Positions 45,714 to 54,791 of a stretch of DNA of 64,000 nt are shown here, piece by piece; positions within the stretch are counted from its first letter, which is position 1; each line of letters starts with the position of its first letter. Where the stretch lies: assembly GCA_031417395.1 (NCBI GenBank), contig JANOVM010000040.1, forward strand, positions 1 to 64,000, written 5' to 3'. Position numbers and translations under genes: made by a program. The stretch is from JADKIH01 sp031417395. Its GTDB lineage: Bacteria > Bacteroidota > Bacteroidia > AKYH767-A > 2013-40CM-41-45. The notes under the pieces are model-generated. The model made no database searches, was not told the DNA's origin, and was given only the letters and a program-made list of their open reading frames with translations.

Positions 45714-48113
45714 TTATGGGTGCATTGAGAATATAATATAATAGACATTATTCTCCTCCAACACATAATCACTCGATTCAACTACTCCATCACCGCTAAT
45801 ATCCTGTGGCATATACCCTAAGTATGTAAAGTAAACAGCGTTCTCCATTTCACCGTAATCTGAGGATTCCACCACTCCATCTTGTCGGCCGACTGTGCTT
45901 GTTGTTGCGTCGATTATGTCTCCGCTAAATAGAGCAAAGTTTCCATCCCCGAGATCCGCTAAATTATTACCGTAGGCTTGGTTAATTGATGTGTTAAAAT
46001 GATAATCTGACAGCAAATCTTTTACGGGGACTGGAGAAGAGCTCCATGTCTCAATAGCATTGCGATGGCGAAGGATTAAATAATAACGATCGTAGTCAGG
46101 AGTAGTAGTAAAATGAAAAATGCCGTTACCGTTTATATCAATTACAGATTTGTCAATGTATAAAATATCATAGGGGTAATTGGGTTGTGCTAATTCCATG
46201 ATCATTGTGTCGCACAGGGTTGGATAGTTTACTGAGTTGACTGTTGCATTCATCATGTTGTTGCCAAGATAAAATCCTTCGATAAAAACCTTTATGGTCA
46301 TATTAAATGCGCAATAATTTGCAAAGACAGTTACATGGGCTGTATCACGATCACCAATACCATTCGTTCCTATTACCGTATAGGTAGTAATGGTATCGGG
46401 TGCTGCTTTTACATAATTGCCATTCGTGCTGCTTAACCCTAAAGCCGGAAACCATTCGTAACTCGAAGCACCATATGCAAACAATTGAGCACTGTCGCTT
46501 TTACAGCGATTAATATATTCTGGTGAAGAATAAACACCAAATTCATTCGAGGGTGCGGCTATATTTAGTACTTGCGCAAAGATTGGCCCCCAATTGTTAT
46601 CCTGATCTCTTACTCGAACTTTCAAGAGATGCATTCCATTTGCAGGCAGATTATTAACCTGGAGATGCATTTCTTCTAAGGACTCATTGAAATGACCGTC
46701 ACTTACAGACAAAGGTGTAGCATTACCTTCACCCGGATCATTATTGGCCCAAAAATATTCTGCTGTAGTTACTACCCTCTTTGTGTAAGAAGGAACAGGG
46801 TCCTGACCTCCTACACTGACAATAGATCTAAATATTGGCCCCCAATTTCCGTCTTGATCCTTTACACGGATATTAAATAGATTCTGTCCAAGTGAAGGGG
46901 CATATAAACCATTAGCAAAAAGTTGTTCTAAAGATTGATCAAGATTTCCATCTACAGCAAGAATCGGAGTTCCGTTACCTGTTCCTGGGTCTGAGGTTCC
47001 CCAGAAATATTCAGCGGCAGTGATTAGCTTTTTTGGAAACGTTGGCAATGGATCAAGACTATTAACTCTTACTACAGATTTAAATATAGGCCCCCACCGA
47101 CCATCCTGATCCTTTACTCGAATATTAAATAGATTTTGTCCATTCAAAGGAACGTTTAATCCATTTGCATATAACTGCTCTAAAGACTGATCTAAATTTC
47201 CGTCAGTAGCAAGAATCGGTGTTCCATTACCCGCTCCAGGGTCCGAAGTTCCCCAAAAAAATTCTGCTGCGGTTATATATCTTTTAGGAAAAGGAAGAAT
47301 AGGATCCTGTCCTTCTACTCTTACAATCGATTTATATAATGGCCCCCATTTTCCATCTTGATCTTTTACTCTGATGTTAAATAGATTCTGTCCTTGCGAT
47401 GGAGCAGTAATTCCAATTGCATACAACTGTTCAAGCGACTGATCAAGATTACCGTCAACAGCCAATATAGGTGTGCCGTTTCCTGAACCAGGGTCGGTTG
47501 TTCCCCAGAAATATTCTGCATCAGTTAGATATCTTTTTGGAAAAGGTGAAATAAGAATCTGTCCTTCTACATTTACAATCGATTTATATAATGGTCCCCA
47601 CTTTCCTTCTTTATCCTTCACGCGGATATTGAAGAGATTCTGAACTTGTGAGGGAGCAGTTAAGCCGTTTGCATATAGTTGTTCTAAGGATTGATCGAGG
47701 TTACCATCGGAAGCGAGAATGGGGTTTCCGTAGCCCGAGCCTGGATCTATTGTCCCCCAAAAATATTCTGCTGCTGTAATAAATCTTTGAGCAAATGAAA
47801 TCACAGTTGGACTTCCTTCAACAATTATAACAGATTTATACAAAGGCCCCCAATTACCATCTTGATCTTTTACTCGAATATTAAATAAATTTGCCCCTTG
47901 TGCTGGAGGAAATAATCCATTAGCATATAATTTTTCCAGTGATTGATCCAGATTCCCATCGATAGCAAAAACAGGAGATCCATTCCCAGTACCGGGGTCT
48001 ATCGTACCCCAGAAATATTCAGCTGAAATAATTTTTCTTTGCGCTTGAGCCTTAGATGAATGACAACAAGACAATAAAGAAAGAAATATTAAAGCATAAA
48101 TGAAACGGATCAT
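45714..48113 (-). CDS. secreted six-repeat protein with dockerin-like C-terminus
   Basis: 799 residues. Signal peptide, then six tandem repeats of about 84 residues (25-530), each with AEYFWGT.DPG.GNGTPILA, DGNLDQSLEQLYANGL and NLFNIRVKDQDG.WGP; the sixth is diverged. A bridging part follows, and a C-terminal module of two EF-hand-like loops (GRQDGVVESSDYGEMENA and DISGDGVVESSDYVLEENNV; Asp/Ser/Asp spacing 1-3-5-12). The same end occurs in the protein at 49410-50237. No T9SS sorting domain is visible. Probably Ca-binding and surface-associated. Confidence 0.8.
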   Translation of the reverse strand: MIRFIYALIFLSLLSCCHSSKAQAQRKIISAEYFWGTIDPGTGNGSPVFAIDGNLDQSLEKLYANGLFPPAQGANLFNIRVKDQDGNWGPLYKSVIIVEGSPTVISFAQRFITAAEYFWGTIDPGSGYGNPILASDGNLDQSLEQLYANGLTAPSQVQNLFNIRVKDKEGKWGPLYKSIVNVEGQILISPFPKRYLTDAEYFWGTTDPGSGNGTPILAVDGNLDQSLEQLYAIGITAPSQGQNLFNIRVKDQDGKWGPLYKSIVRVEGQDPILPFPKRYITAAEFFWGTSDPGAGNGTPILATDGNLDQSLEQLYANGLNVPLNGQNLFNIRVKDQDGRWGPIFKSVVRVNSLDPLPTFPKKLITAAEYFWGTSDPGTGNGTPILAVDGNLDQSLEQLFANGLYAPSLGQNLFNIRVKDQDGNWGPIFRSIVSVGGQDPVPSYTKRVVTTAEYFWANNDPGEGNATPLSVSDGHFNESLEEMHLQVNNLPANGMHLLKVRVRDQDNNWGPIFAQVLNIAAPSNEFGVYSSPEYINRCKSDSAQLFAYGASSYEWFPALGLSSTNGNYVKAAPDTITTYTVIGTNGIGDRDTAHVTVFANYCAFNMTIKVFIEGFYLGNNMMNATVNSVNYPTLCDTMIMELAQPNYPYDILYIDKSVIDINGNGIFHFTTTPDYDRYYLILRHRNAIETWSSSPVPVKDLLSDYHFNTSINQAYGNNLADLGDGNFALFSGDIIDATTSTVGRQDGVVESSDYGEMENAVYFTYLGYMPQDISGDGVVESSDYVLEENNVYYIIFSMHP
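46540..48038 (-). repeat. six tandem coding repeats of about 252 bases
   Basis: The six 84-residue units of the gene at 45714-48113. Adjacent copies, especially the second to fifth, are close in DNA as well as protein sequence, which makes recombination between copies likely and is a known cause of misassembly. Confidence 0.7.
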
Positions 48114-48123
48114 TCTAAATAAA

Positions 48124-49341
48124 TTAATGGTTTGTGTGACCTTCTGCTTTAATATTTATAGGAGTTGAAGTACTACTAATAACTCTTGGAATATCCAGCC
48201 AATGAACTCGACCCTTTCCCATTCCAACTGTTACTGTTGGCTGAAAATTATCAATGGAGTATGACCCTCCATATGTACCAAGATCATTTCGAGTTAAATC
48301 GATATCAGTATATTCAGGCAGATAATTTCCTTTGTCAATGCATTCAGGATATGAACATCTTCCAAATGAATCAAAAGGAGAATAGTTAGGACTTATATTA
48401 TATGTAAATTGGTCAGAGCTACTAATGCAATAACAAAGGTTGTATTTAAATAAAATCAAACTACCGCCACCTGAATTACTTAATGTAACGTTACTATTTC
48501 CACAATAATAACATGGTGGTGAATATATAATATTACTTGCTATTAATATTTGAGCTGTAGTTAAATAATTAGGGCCTGCAAAAATAATTGCCGTAGAAGC
48601 ACCATAATTGCCGTAAAATGAATTATTTAAAATTAAATTAATGTGAGTTAAAAAGTAATTAAAATAATATAATTGAATTGTTTTAAAAATAAAATTGTTA
48701 CAAATCAATAATTTTTCAAAAGTATCAATATAAATTTCTCTTGAAATGTTTCCTACTAATATTAAAGAATCACTAATTGAATAATTTGAAGATTCTTTAA
48801 AAATATTTATGACCCCCGTTCTTGAACCAATTACTTTCCCATGTCTAAAATAAACATCATTTGTTGATGAATTAATTAAATTAATAAAAAGATTATCATA
48901 ATTAAAATATGAATCTCCAAAATTACAATCAATAATATTTATTATTCCTCGGTTGTTAATAGAAATACCTCCCCCTAATACTTCAATGCGTTTATCGTAA
49001 TTAGTAATTGATCCATTTATGGGATCAACAAGATCAATTCCGAACAAAGTAATATTCATATTCGTAAATGGCTGTATTGAAATTCTTCCCGAAATTTTTA
49101 ATCGTGAGGTATCAATTCCATTTACAATACTAATATTCTTATTAAGCATAAGGTTTTCCTGCCATGGTTTTCCGTCATACTTGTCAAATACAATAATTGA
49201 ATCACCGCTATTAGATGTATCAATTGCGGATTGAATTGTAGAAAAAGAGCTCAAATAGCCGTCTTGTCGAACAACTAAACTCGCTGCATAATTTGTGTTA
49301 AAGCAAAAAATAAAGACAATAAAAGCAAATAAATTTTTCAT
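48124..49341 (-). CDS. secreted beta-helix-like protein
   Basis: 405 residues with a signal peptide (IVFIFCFNTNYAA). The start of the mature part (STIQSAIDTSNSGDSIIVFD) is the standard opening of pectate-lyase-like parallel beta-helix domains, followed by Asn/Ile/Ser-rich short strands (NIINIIDCNF-like, ISDSLILVGNIS, NIIYSPPCYYCGNSN). Many such proteins are surface or polysaccharide-active. No catalytic residues can be assigned. Fourth gene in transcription order of the cluster counted backwards from 43084. Confidence 0.65.
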   Translation of the reverse strand: MKNLFAFIVFIFCFNTNYAASLVVRQDGYLSSFSTIQSAIDTSNSGDSIIVFDKYDGKPWQENLMLNKNISIVNGIDTSRLKISGRISIQPFTNMNITLFGIDLVDPINGSITNYDKRIEVLGGGISINNRGIINIIDCNFGDSYFNYDNLFINLINSSTNDVYFRHGKVIGSRTGVINIFKESSNYSISDSLILVGNISREIYIDTFEKLLICNNFIFKTIQLYYFNYFLTHINLILNNSFYGNYGASTAIIFAGPNYLTTAQILIASNIIYSPPCYYCGNSNVTLSNSGGGSLILFKYNLCYCISSSDQFTYNISPNYSPFDSFGRCSYPECIDKGNYLPEYTDIDLTRNDLGTYGGSYSIDNFQPTVTVGMGKGRVHWLDIPRVISSTSTPINIKAEGHTNH

Positions 49342-49409
49342 TTTATAATTATTTTATTTAAAATTACATTATAAGACAAACAAAAGAAGAAATTATTAAA
49401 TACTGATTT

Positions 49410-50237
49410 TCATGGTGACATGATCACCCTAGTATAATAAACCTCATTCTCCATCAACCCATAATCCGCCGACTCCACTACCCCATCCCCTGTTATATCC
49501 TCTATATGATAACCGAGTAAGGTAGTAGGGACAGCACTTTCCATATCCGAATAATCCTGCGACTCAACGACGCCATCTTGCAGACCAACGGTTGCTGTTG
49601 CAGCATCGCTGATGTCTCCGCTATAGATTGCCCAGCCAAGACTATCGAATGTAAGAATCTGGTTCCCTCCGTAAGCCTTGTTCTTTGCAGTTGTGAAGTC
49701 GTAAGAATTTTCCGGTTGAAGATATACAGGTATAGCACTCCATGTTTCAATTGAGTTGCGATGATTCAGTTTTAGATAGTAACTATTCTCAACACTACTA
49801 TTAAATTTGAAGTTAGCCAGGCCATTAATATTTATTATCGAAGTGGCAGTCTCTATAATAGAAAGTGTGACCTTATCTACAAGAGTTAAGCGAAGCGTAT
49901 CAACATCGTTATAATTTGTTGAGGCTCCTACTTTATACAAGCATCCTCCGAAGCCGCTGTTGTCCATTAAACCGTTTCCAGAGTAGAAGCCTTCGAAGTA
50001 GACTTTTATGTTCATTCTGTTTATGCTTGGTTGCAGCAGACCTTGTGTGATTATGTTGTTGTTATTGGAAATGAGGCCGGTGATGGGTTCGCCGATGTTT
50101 ATGTCGAGTCCGGCGTAGGGGGTTTGGAAGGAGGTTCCGATTGAGTTAAATGCTGATGGAGAAATGGATTGCGCATCAGCGTACCCGCAAACACAAACCA
50201 TACAGTCAATAAATAAAACCTTGAAAATGCTTTTCAT
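49410..50237 (-). CDS. secreted protein with dockerin-like C-terminus
   Basis: 275 residues. Signal peptide, an N-terminal segment like gliding/sorting-associated proteins (SAFNSIGTSFQTPYAGLDIN, IGEPITGLISNNNNIITQGL), then a module similar to the end of the 45714-48113 protein: KVYFEGFYSGNGLM, NHRNSIETWSAIPV, LQDGVVESQDYSDMESA, DITGDGVVESADYGLMENEV. Two EF-hand-like loops. It is 6 bases downstream of the DUF1566 protein. Confidence 0.75.
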   Translation of the reverse strand: MKSIFKVLFIDCMVCVCGYADAQSISPSAFNSIGTSFQTPYAGLDINIGEPITGLISNNNNIITQGLLQPSINRMNIKVYFEGFYSGNGLMDNSGFGGCLYKVGASTNYNDVDTLRLTLVDKVTLSIIETATSIININGLANFKFNSSVENSYYLKLNHRNSIETWSAIPVYLQPENSYDFTTAKNKAYGGNQILTFDSLGWAIYSGDISDAATATVGLQDGVVESQDYSDMESAVPTTLLGYHIEDITGDGVVESADYGLMENEVYYTRVIMSP

Positions 50238-50243
50238 AATAAA

Positions 50244-51020
50244 TTATCTTATACAAATTACTTTTAAATTATTATCATTAGATATATAACCATCATTTAA
50301 TTTAAAGGAAAAATCGGGAGGGTATTTAAATACTCTTAAGGAAATAAATTCACCTCTTTGTGGTGGACTTTGCGACAAAGTCATTTTTGTCCAAATATCC
50401 GTATATGAAGTTGAAACTGGAAAAGAGGAGAAAGGAAAAGATAAATAACCATTCAGTTCAATATAGTTTTGTATTTCGTCAATAGTAGGTAGCCTCCAAT
50501 CTGAAAATCCACCTTCTGTCAACGAAGTACAGTAATCTAAAGCATAAAAATATTTATAACTATTAAGGCTTACTTGTGAAAATGAAGATATTGATGTAGC
50601 ATTGTTTAGATTTGTACTTATCGAATTGGCTGTTGCTGAATGCAAAGCATAAGGAACACTCAAAAACTGTGTTGTTCCTATCAAATTGTAATTACTCCCT
50701 GCAGCAGTATCCATCTCGGTTTTTAACCACTTATCGCCCTGGCCCCAAGGAATAGAAGAAAATGCCCCGCTGATAATTGTACCTAATCCAATTCCTAAAT
50801 TAAACAACCCTGAACTACTTGTAGTAACATTCTGTGTTTCCACATAAACCGCCTGCCCGGTAGCAGAGGAATCGAGAATGCTCAATCGAAGACTAATATT
50901 ACGATTAACCAATGGGAAACCTTGAGCGTTCCTCGCCACCCCCTGATAATTGATAGCCTGTGGCTGAGCAATAGCCGAAATTGAATAAATAACAAAAGCA
51001 GCAAGTAATGTGTATTTCAT
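50244..51020 (-). CDS. secreted protein with shared N-terminal module and DUF1566-like end
   Basis: 258 residues. Signal peptide, the shared N-terminal module (INYQGVARNAQGFPLVNRN, LDSSATGQAVYVE, FLSVPYALHSATA), and a DUF1566-like C-terminus (YFYALDYCTSLTEGGFSDWR followed by LPTIDEIQNYIEL) ending in KVICIR. First gene of the - strand cluster running to 43084. It is the shortest of the three proteins that share this module. Confidence 0.78.
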   Translation of the reverse strand: MKYTLLAAFVIYSISAIAQPQAINYQGVARNAQGFPLVNRNISLRLSILDSSATGQAVYVETQNVTTSSSGLFNLGIGLGTIISGAFSSIPWGQGDKWLKTEMDTAAGSNYNLIGTTQFLSVPYALHSATANSISTNLNNATSISSFSQVSLNSYKYFYALDYCTSLTEGGFSDWRLPTIDEIQNYIELNGYLSFPFSSFPVSTSYTDIWTKMTLSQSPPQRGEFISLRVFKYPPDFSFKLNDGYISNDNNLKVICIR

Positions 51021-51729
51021 GTGGTCAGATAAAAACTTTGAAAGTAAAATGTGTTTCGTTAATTCAAATATAGATAATTATTTGATATTTAAAGGAAAAT
51101 AAAGCTGAACTGAAAAAGGGAAAAATTAATTTACCATAAATAGCCTGAAATACTTATAAATAGGGTGTTTTCAGCTTTCACTTGTAAATTCAATATCTTT
51201 TTAAAAATATTTTATTACAAAAAGAAGCAACCGTAAAACCGACCTTTTTTTAATATTTATAAAGTTTCAACTTATAGGTCGATGATTTATTAATCAATTT
51301 TCCAAATATTTGTTAATGGCCACAAAGTTCAGAATTATAGATTATGCTTAAGTAGTCTTATTCGAAATATATTAATATTGATTTGAACCAAAAATTATAA
51401 AAAAGTGAAAACTCATTTATCAAGGATTGATCCGAGTTTTGAGCTTTATCACTCCAAGAAAAAAAAGTTTGCAAATTCAAGTTTTTTCCCAATTATGAAA
51501 CTCTTTCAATCATTCAGTCAGCAGAACCACAGTCATTAAAAAAATTAGCAAGACAAACTATACCGGAAAATAGACCTTCTTCAATTGGAAATATTAAAAC
51601 GAATTTCAAACCGAAAATTCGCGGTTATTGCATTAGAGACCCCGAAAATCTTTATTTCGATCAAATTTAATAAAAAGACTTGATTTTCCTATCAAGAATT
51701 CCTATTCTTGGGTTCTTAAACACATTACT
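51021..51729 (+). other. 709-base spacer between the surface cluster and the accessory region
   Basis: AT-rich and mostly featureless. One open stretch on the + strand at about 51443-51670 has no start codon and ends RGYCIRDPENLYFDQI; it may be a gene remnant, since the last residues resemble the end of a VOC protein, but the rest does not fit. The transition to the next operon is around 51670-51730. Confidence 0.4.
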
Positions 51730-52236
51730 ATGAAAAGATTATTCCTATTTTTCCTACTTATGAACATCACACTTTCCGGCTGTGGCCCGTCACAACAGGA
51801 ACTCGAAGTGAAGAAGAAAACAGAACAAGATTCCATCCTCATCGCTCAGAAGAACCTAATGGATTCCGTAGCCAATGCAACCAAAATCCAAATAGAACAG
51901 CAACGGCAAGCAGAAGAAGCCGCAACACTCCAGGCGAAAAGGAACAAAGAACATTCCGATTCTCTTTACGAAAGACTGATACAATGTAGATCAGAATTGG
52001 AAGTGGCACAGATGAAGCTGAACGACTCTAAGCAGTTCCAGTTACTGCGAACTTCGGAGGAGAAATATTCACAGGTTCAGAAGGCGAGGTCAGATGTGGA
52101 TCACCTCCGGTTGGAAATCTCACGGGTCGAAAACGAGTTGCGTGGTAAAGAATCTGTTAGCGCGGAAGAGAGCGCGGCAACAGAGAAGGCGGTACAGGAT
52201 TCCATCTCGGCAGCGAATCAGGCCGCAGGACATTAA
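51730..52236 (+). CDS. coiled-coil lipoprotein, first gene of the AbiC-like operon
   Basis: 168 residues. Lipoprotein signal (LFFLLMNITLSGCGPSQQ; lipobox LSGC), then an almost continuous coiled coil rich in Glu, Lys, Gln and Ala (EVKKKTEQDSIL, QIEQQRQAEEAATLQAKRN, VDHLRLEISRVENELRG). Ten bases separate it from the AbiC-like gene. A lipoprotein spacer could tether or sense at the envelope for the two membrane proteins downstream; this is inference. No family known to me. Confidence 0.6.
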   Translation: MKRLFLFFLLMNITLSGCGPSQQELEVKKKTEQDSILIAQKNLMDSVANATKIQIEQQRQAEEAATLQAKRNKEHSDSLYERLIQCRSELEVAQMKLNDSKQFQLLRTSEEKYSQVQKARSDVDHLRLEISRVENELRGKESVSAEESAATEKAVQDSISAANQAAGH

Positions 52237-52246
52237 AGAAATTATT

Positions 52247-53170
52247 ATGGCTAACAGTAAAATCGATACTCGTTTAGGAGGATTCGCTTGGGTATTTGGA
52301 ATAATAGGTTTGGTGGGAATTGGGTTGTCAGTTATAGGATACGCCTATTGGGGACATATAAGTTGGACAAAAGTAGATGCTGAACAAATGCAGGGTTTCG
52401 GTGGACTTATTGGTGGTTTGTTTGGAACATTGTTTATGGTTGCTACTACTATTCTTGTTTGGCTAACTTACAAATCACAAAAGGAAGAACTCGAAGAGAC
52501 TCGAACGATAATTCGGAAGCAACGATTCGAAGGTACATTCTTTAATCTCTTGCAAGTTCAGAATCAAATAAGGAATTCGATGAACTTCGGTTTAGATAAT
52601 CTTATTACTTATTACCAGGGAGAACGTCCATACCAAATCTATTCAGTTAGCGGCTTGCAGTTTTTCGAAACAGCGAAGGATGACTTCGGTCGATATTACA
52701 TTTCGAGGCCAGAGTTAATCTCTCCAAGAATTGTTTGTCGTGAGCTGAATAATCTTGATAGCTCCGAAGCACCTGATGTTAATGACCCTCTGCCGAGGAT
52801 TAAGTATAAGTGGAAAAGGTTCTTTGACGTTTATCACAATCAACTCAGCCACTATTTTCGTCATCTATATTATGTAATTGCTTTCGTTGACCAAGCTCAG
52901 GAAGATGATCTTCGAGAATTTCCTGATGATGCGGACAACATAAAGAATAGATACCAATTTTATGCAGGTATGATTCAGGCGCAAATGTCATCCTCGGAAT
53001 TGTACTTGTTTTTTTATAATGGATTATGCTTTGTGCAAGTTGAAACCCTTATTAAGAAATACTTTTTGGTTGAGAACTTGGCCTTTGAAGATCTCGCAGA
53101 TCCAGAACTTCACAAGGATTTATACGGAGAGAATTTTCTGAAATCTCGCTCTACTATTTCTGAAACTTAA
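52247..53170 (+). CDS. membrane protein resembling putative AbiC (phage abortive infection)
   Basis: 307 residues from the ATG at 52247 (MANSKIDTRLGGFAWVFGII); the frame is open further upstream but that part overlaps the lipoprotein gene. Two membrane helices (about 10-35 and 46-70), a charged helix (KEELEETRTIIRKQ), then FFNLLQVQNQIRNSMNF, FFDVYHNQLSHYFRHLYYVI and FYAGMIQAQMSSSELYLFFY, the features I associate with the putAbiC family (phage abortive infection). By analogy it would stop growth or kill the cell on phage sensing. In the middle of a three-gene operon with tight spacing. Confidence 0.7.
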   Translation: MANSKIDTRLGGFAWVFGIIGLVGIGLSVIGYAYWGHISWTKVDAEQMQGFGGLIGGLFGTLFMVATTILVWLTYKSQKEELEETRTIIRKQRFEGTFFNLLQVQNQIRNSMNFGLDNLITYYQGERPYQIYSVSGLQFFETAKDDFGRYYISRPELISPRIVCRELNNLDSSEAPDVNDPLPRIKYKWKRFFDVYHNQLSHYFRHLYYVIAFVDQAQEDDLREFPDDADNIKNRYQFYAGMIQAQMSSSELYLFFYNGLCFVQVETLIKKYFLVENLAFEDLADPELHKDLYGENFLKSRSTISET

Positions 53171-53175
53171 TAAAG

Positions 53176-54108
53176 ATGATCTTAGATATTGTTATACACC
53201 AGTGCAACGACGACTACGGTTCTGCACCTTCGGAGGGCTGGTTTTTCAAAGTCATACTCGCCATCATTGGGCCGTTGATTGCTGTTGCACTCGGAATCTA
53301 TCTCTATAATAAGAAGGCAACGGATGACAAAGACAAAGAAGATTCTGTCAAGATAAACGACAACAACGATCTGCTGAACTATTTCACGGCGATTGCAATA
53401 AATGTTGTTAAGAATTATTCGGATCAAGCCAAACTATTAAAAGACTTCGCGGATAAAAAGAAGGCAGATCCGTATAATCCGAGTAATTCTTTGAGAGTAA
53501 ATCTCAAAAGAGATATTGAACGATTAGACACACTCGATCAAGCAAAAATATTCAAGGCATACTACGTGAGGTTGGGACACAACCAGCTGAGGTTAAATGA
53601 GCTCACTCAAATGTATAGCTGCTTGGATTACCTGTTTGATATGAAGGATAATCTTATAGATACAATCGAGCAGGATCACAAACTTACTTTCGGCTTAATG
53701 AGCCAGTTCGGCGAATTGTCTACTACGGCACAGATGAACGCTTCGGAATTATTGGGAAAAGGAAAGAATGGAAAGTTACCACAGACACAAGAATATCAAG
53801 ATATGTGGAACGGAGTTAACGCAATATTCCTAACCTATTTCAGATGTATGGACAATGGTGTCGTCACTCTTCCACAGGTGAAGACTCTACTTATCGATAG
53901 ATTAAAAGTTTTGCTAATAGAGAATTATAGTCACCTACCAGAATCTAATATTATACTTAAAAGTTGCAAGAAAACTGGGGATAAGTATAAAGAAATCGAG
54001 GTATATCAAACTGGAATTGCAGAACGCTTCACTCGAATTTATGATAACATCTCAGAGACAGTTGCAACTCTAACCGGGTTAATTCCTGCGATAGTCTTTC
54101 CAATATAA
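53176..54108 (+). CDS. membrane-anchored protein of unknown function, third gene of the AbiC-like operon
   Basis: 310 residues. One membrane helix near the N-terminus (WFFKVILAIIGPLIAVALGI) with a charged cytosolic start of the soluble part (YLYNKKATDDKDKED), then a long helical domain (AIAINVVKNYSDQAKLLKDF, LNELTQMYSCLDYLFDMKDN, QMNASELLGKG). No catalytic motif visible. It starts 5 bases after the AbiC-like gene, so it is almost certainly part of the same unit: perhaps a regulator or effector subunit. I do not recognise the family. Confidence 0.55.
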   Translation: MILDIVIHQCNDDYGSAPSEGWFFKVILAIIGPLIAVALGIYLYNKKATDDKDKEDSVKINDNNDLLNYFTAIAINVVKNYSDQAKLLKDFADKKKADPYNPSNSLRVNLKRDIERLDTLDQAKIFKAYYVRLGHNQLRLNELTQMYSCLDYLFDMKDNLIDTIEQDHKLTFGLMSQFGELSTTAQMNASELLGKGKNGKLPQTQEYQDMWNGVNAIFLTYFRCMDNGVVTLPQVKTLLIDRLKVLLIENYSHLPESNIILKSCKKTGDKYKEIEVYQTGIAERFTRIYDNISETVATLTGLIPAIVFPI

Positions 54109-54459
54109 TATATATACAAACGCGAGCAAGTGCGAAATCTCCTTATATCGTCCCACTGTGAGCAACGGTGCGAGTGTTTCGGCTTCCACCACCGCCTCCG
54201 GAGGCACCAACCAGCTCCGAACATTCAAAAATATTTCGAGCTCGATACGGAGCAAATGAAACAACATACGGGGGGAAAGATTTCCGAGCACAATCACAAA
54301 CAACAAGTAAGAGTAGTTGCGGAAATGTTGTTGACGACTTGGCCGCATTGGAAAATCAAGGCTGAGAGGTACGAGCACTACATACCCTAGCACATCGACT
54401 TCACTGGTAAAATGTCTCACGTATCGAACTACATCAACTGCGAATTGATTCTATAAGGT
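54109..54459 (+). other. GC-richer debris after the AbiC-like operon
   Basis: Open stretches exist in several frames but none makes a convincing protein. One frame reads VSNGASVSASTTASGGTNQL, resembling a phage or surface-structural fragment; another ends RVVAEMLLTTWPHWKIKAER. The base composition is higher in G and C than the surroundings, which fits imported DNA. I treat it as a degraded region. Confidence 0.35.
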
Positions 54460-54468
54460 GTGCAGTGC

Positions 54469-54693
54469 ATGCAGATTGGCCAGCGTGTTCCTTATTCACA
54501 TGTGCAATCTGTCAAGGATGAGTTCAGATTGTTGGCAAATGTCTACCTCGTACAACATCACAACATCACACTCTCAGAGGTTAGGTCTTTCATAGCTGAA
54601 AGTAATAAGCAGGAAGTGCTGTCTGAGTATCGGCAAGCTTATGAGACGGAGTACGAGCGATGGATTCACATATCAGAACAACATAAGGGATGA
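54469..54693 (+). CDS. small protein of phage-like type
   Basis: 74 residues from the ATG at 54469 (MQIGQRVPYSHVQSVKDEFR); a GTG 9 bases upstream is also possible. Helical, acidic, no domain recognised. Its TGA overlaps the ATG of the glycosyltransferase-like stub. Composition unlike the host genes, so imported. Low confidence that it is expressed. Confidence 0.3.
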   Translation: MQIGQRVPYSHVQSVKDEFRLLANVYLVQHHNITLSEVRSFIAESNKQEVLSEYRQAYETEYERWIHISEQHKG

Positions 54694-54791
54694 GAGTTGC
54701 AATCGTAACCCTTACCAGAGGCGACAGGCGTAAGTCTCTTGAGCAGTACAAGATATTAATAATCAACGCCTGCTATGAAAAATATCTATAG
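54690..54791 (+). pseudogene. N-terminal stub resembling a glycosyltransferase
   Basis: 33 residues: MRVAIVTLTRGDRRKSLEQ and a short tail. The opening strand (VAIVTLTRGDR) is like the first strand of small GT-A glycosyltransferases, some from phages. It stops after a few residues of unrelated sequence, so it is a truncated remnant. Confidence 0.35.

Noticed and set aside
51443..51670. Possible VOC-type gene remnant ending RGYCIRDPENLYFDQI
   Set aside because: Only the last 15 residues fit; no start, no other motif, so it is listed only within the spacer description.
54130..54390. 86-residue + strand and 113-residue - strand open frames
   Set aside because: They overlap in opposite directions, neither has recognisable domains; treated as debris.
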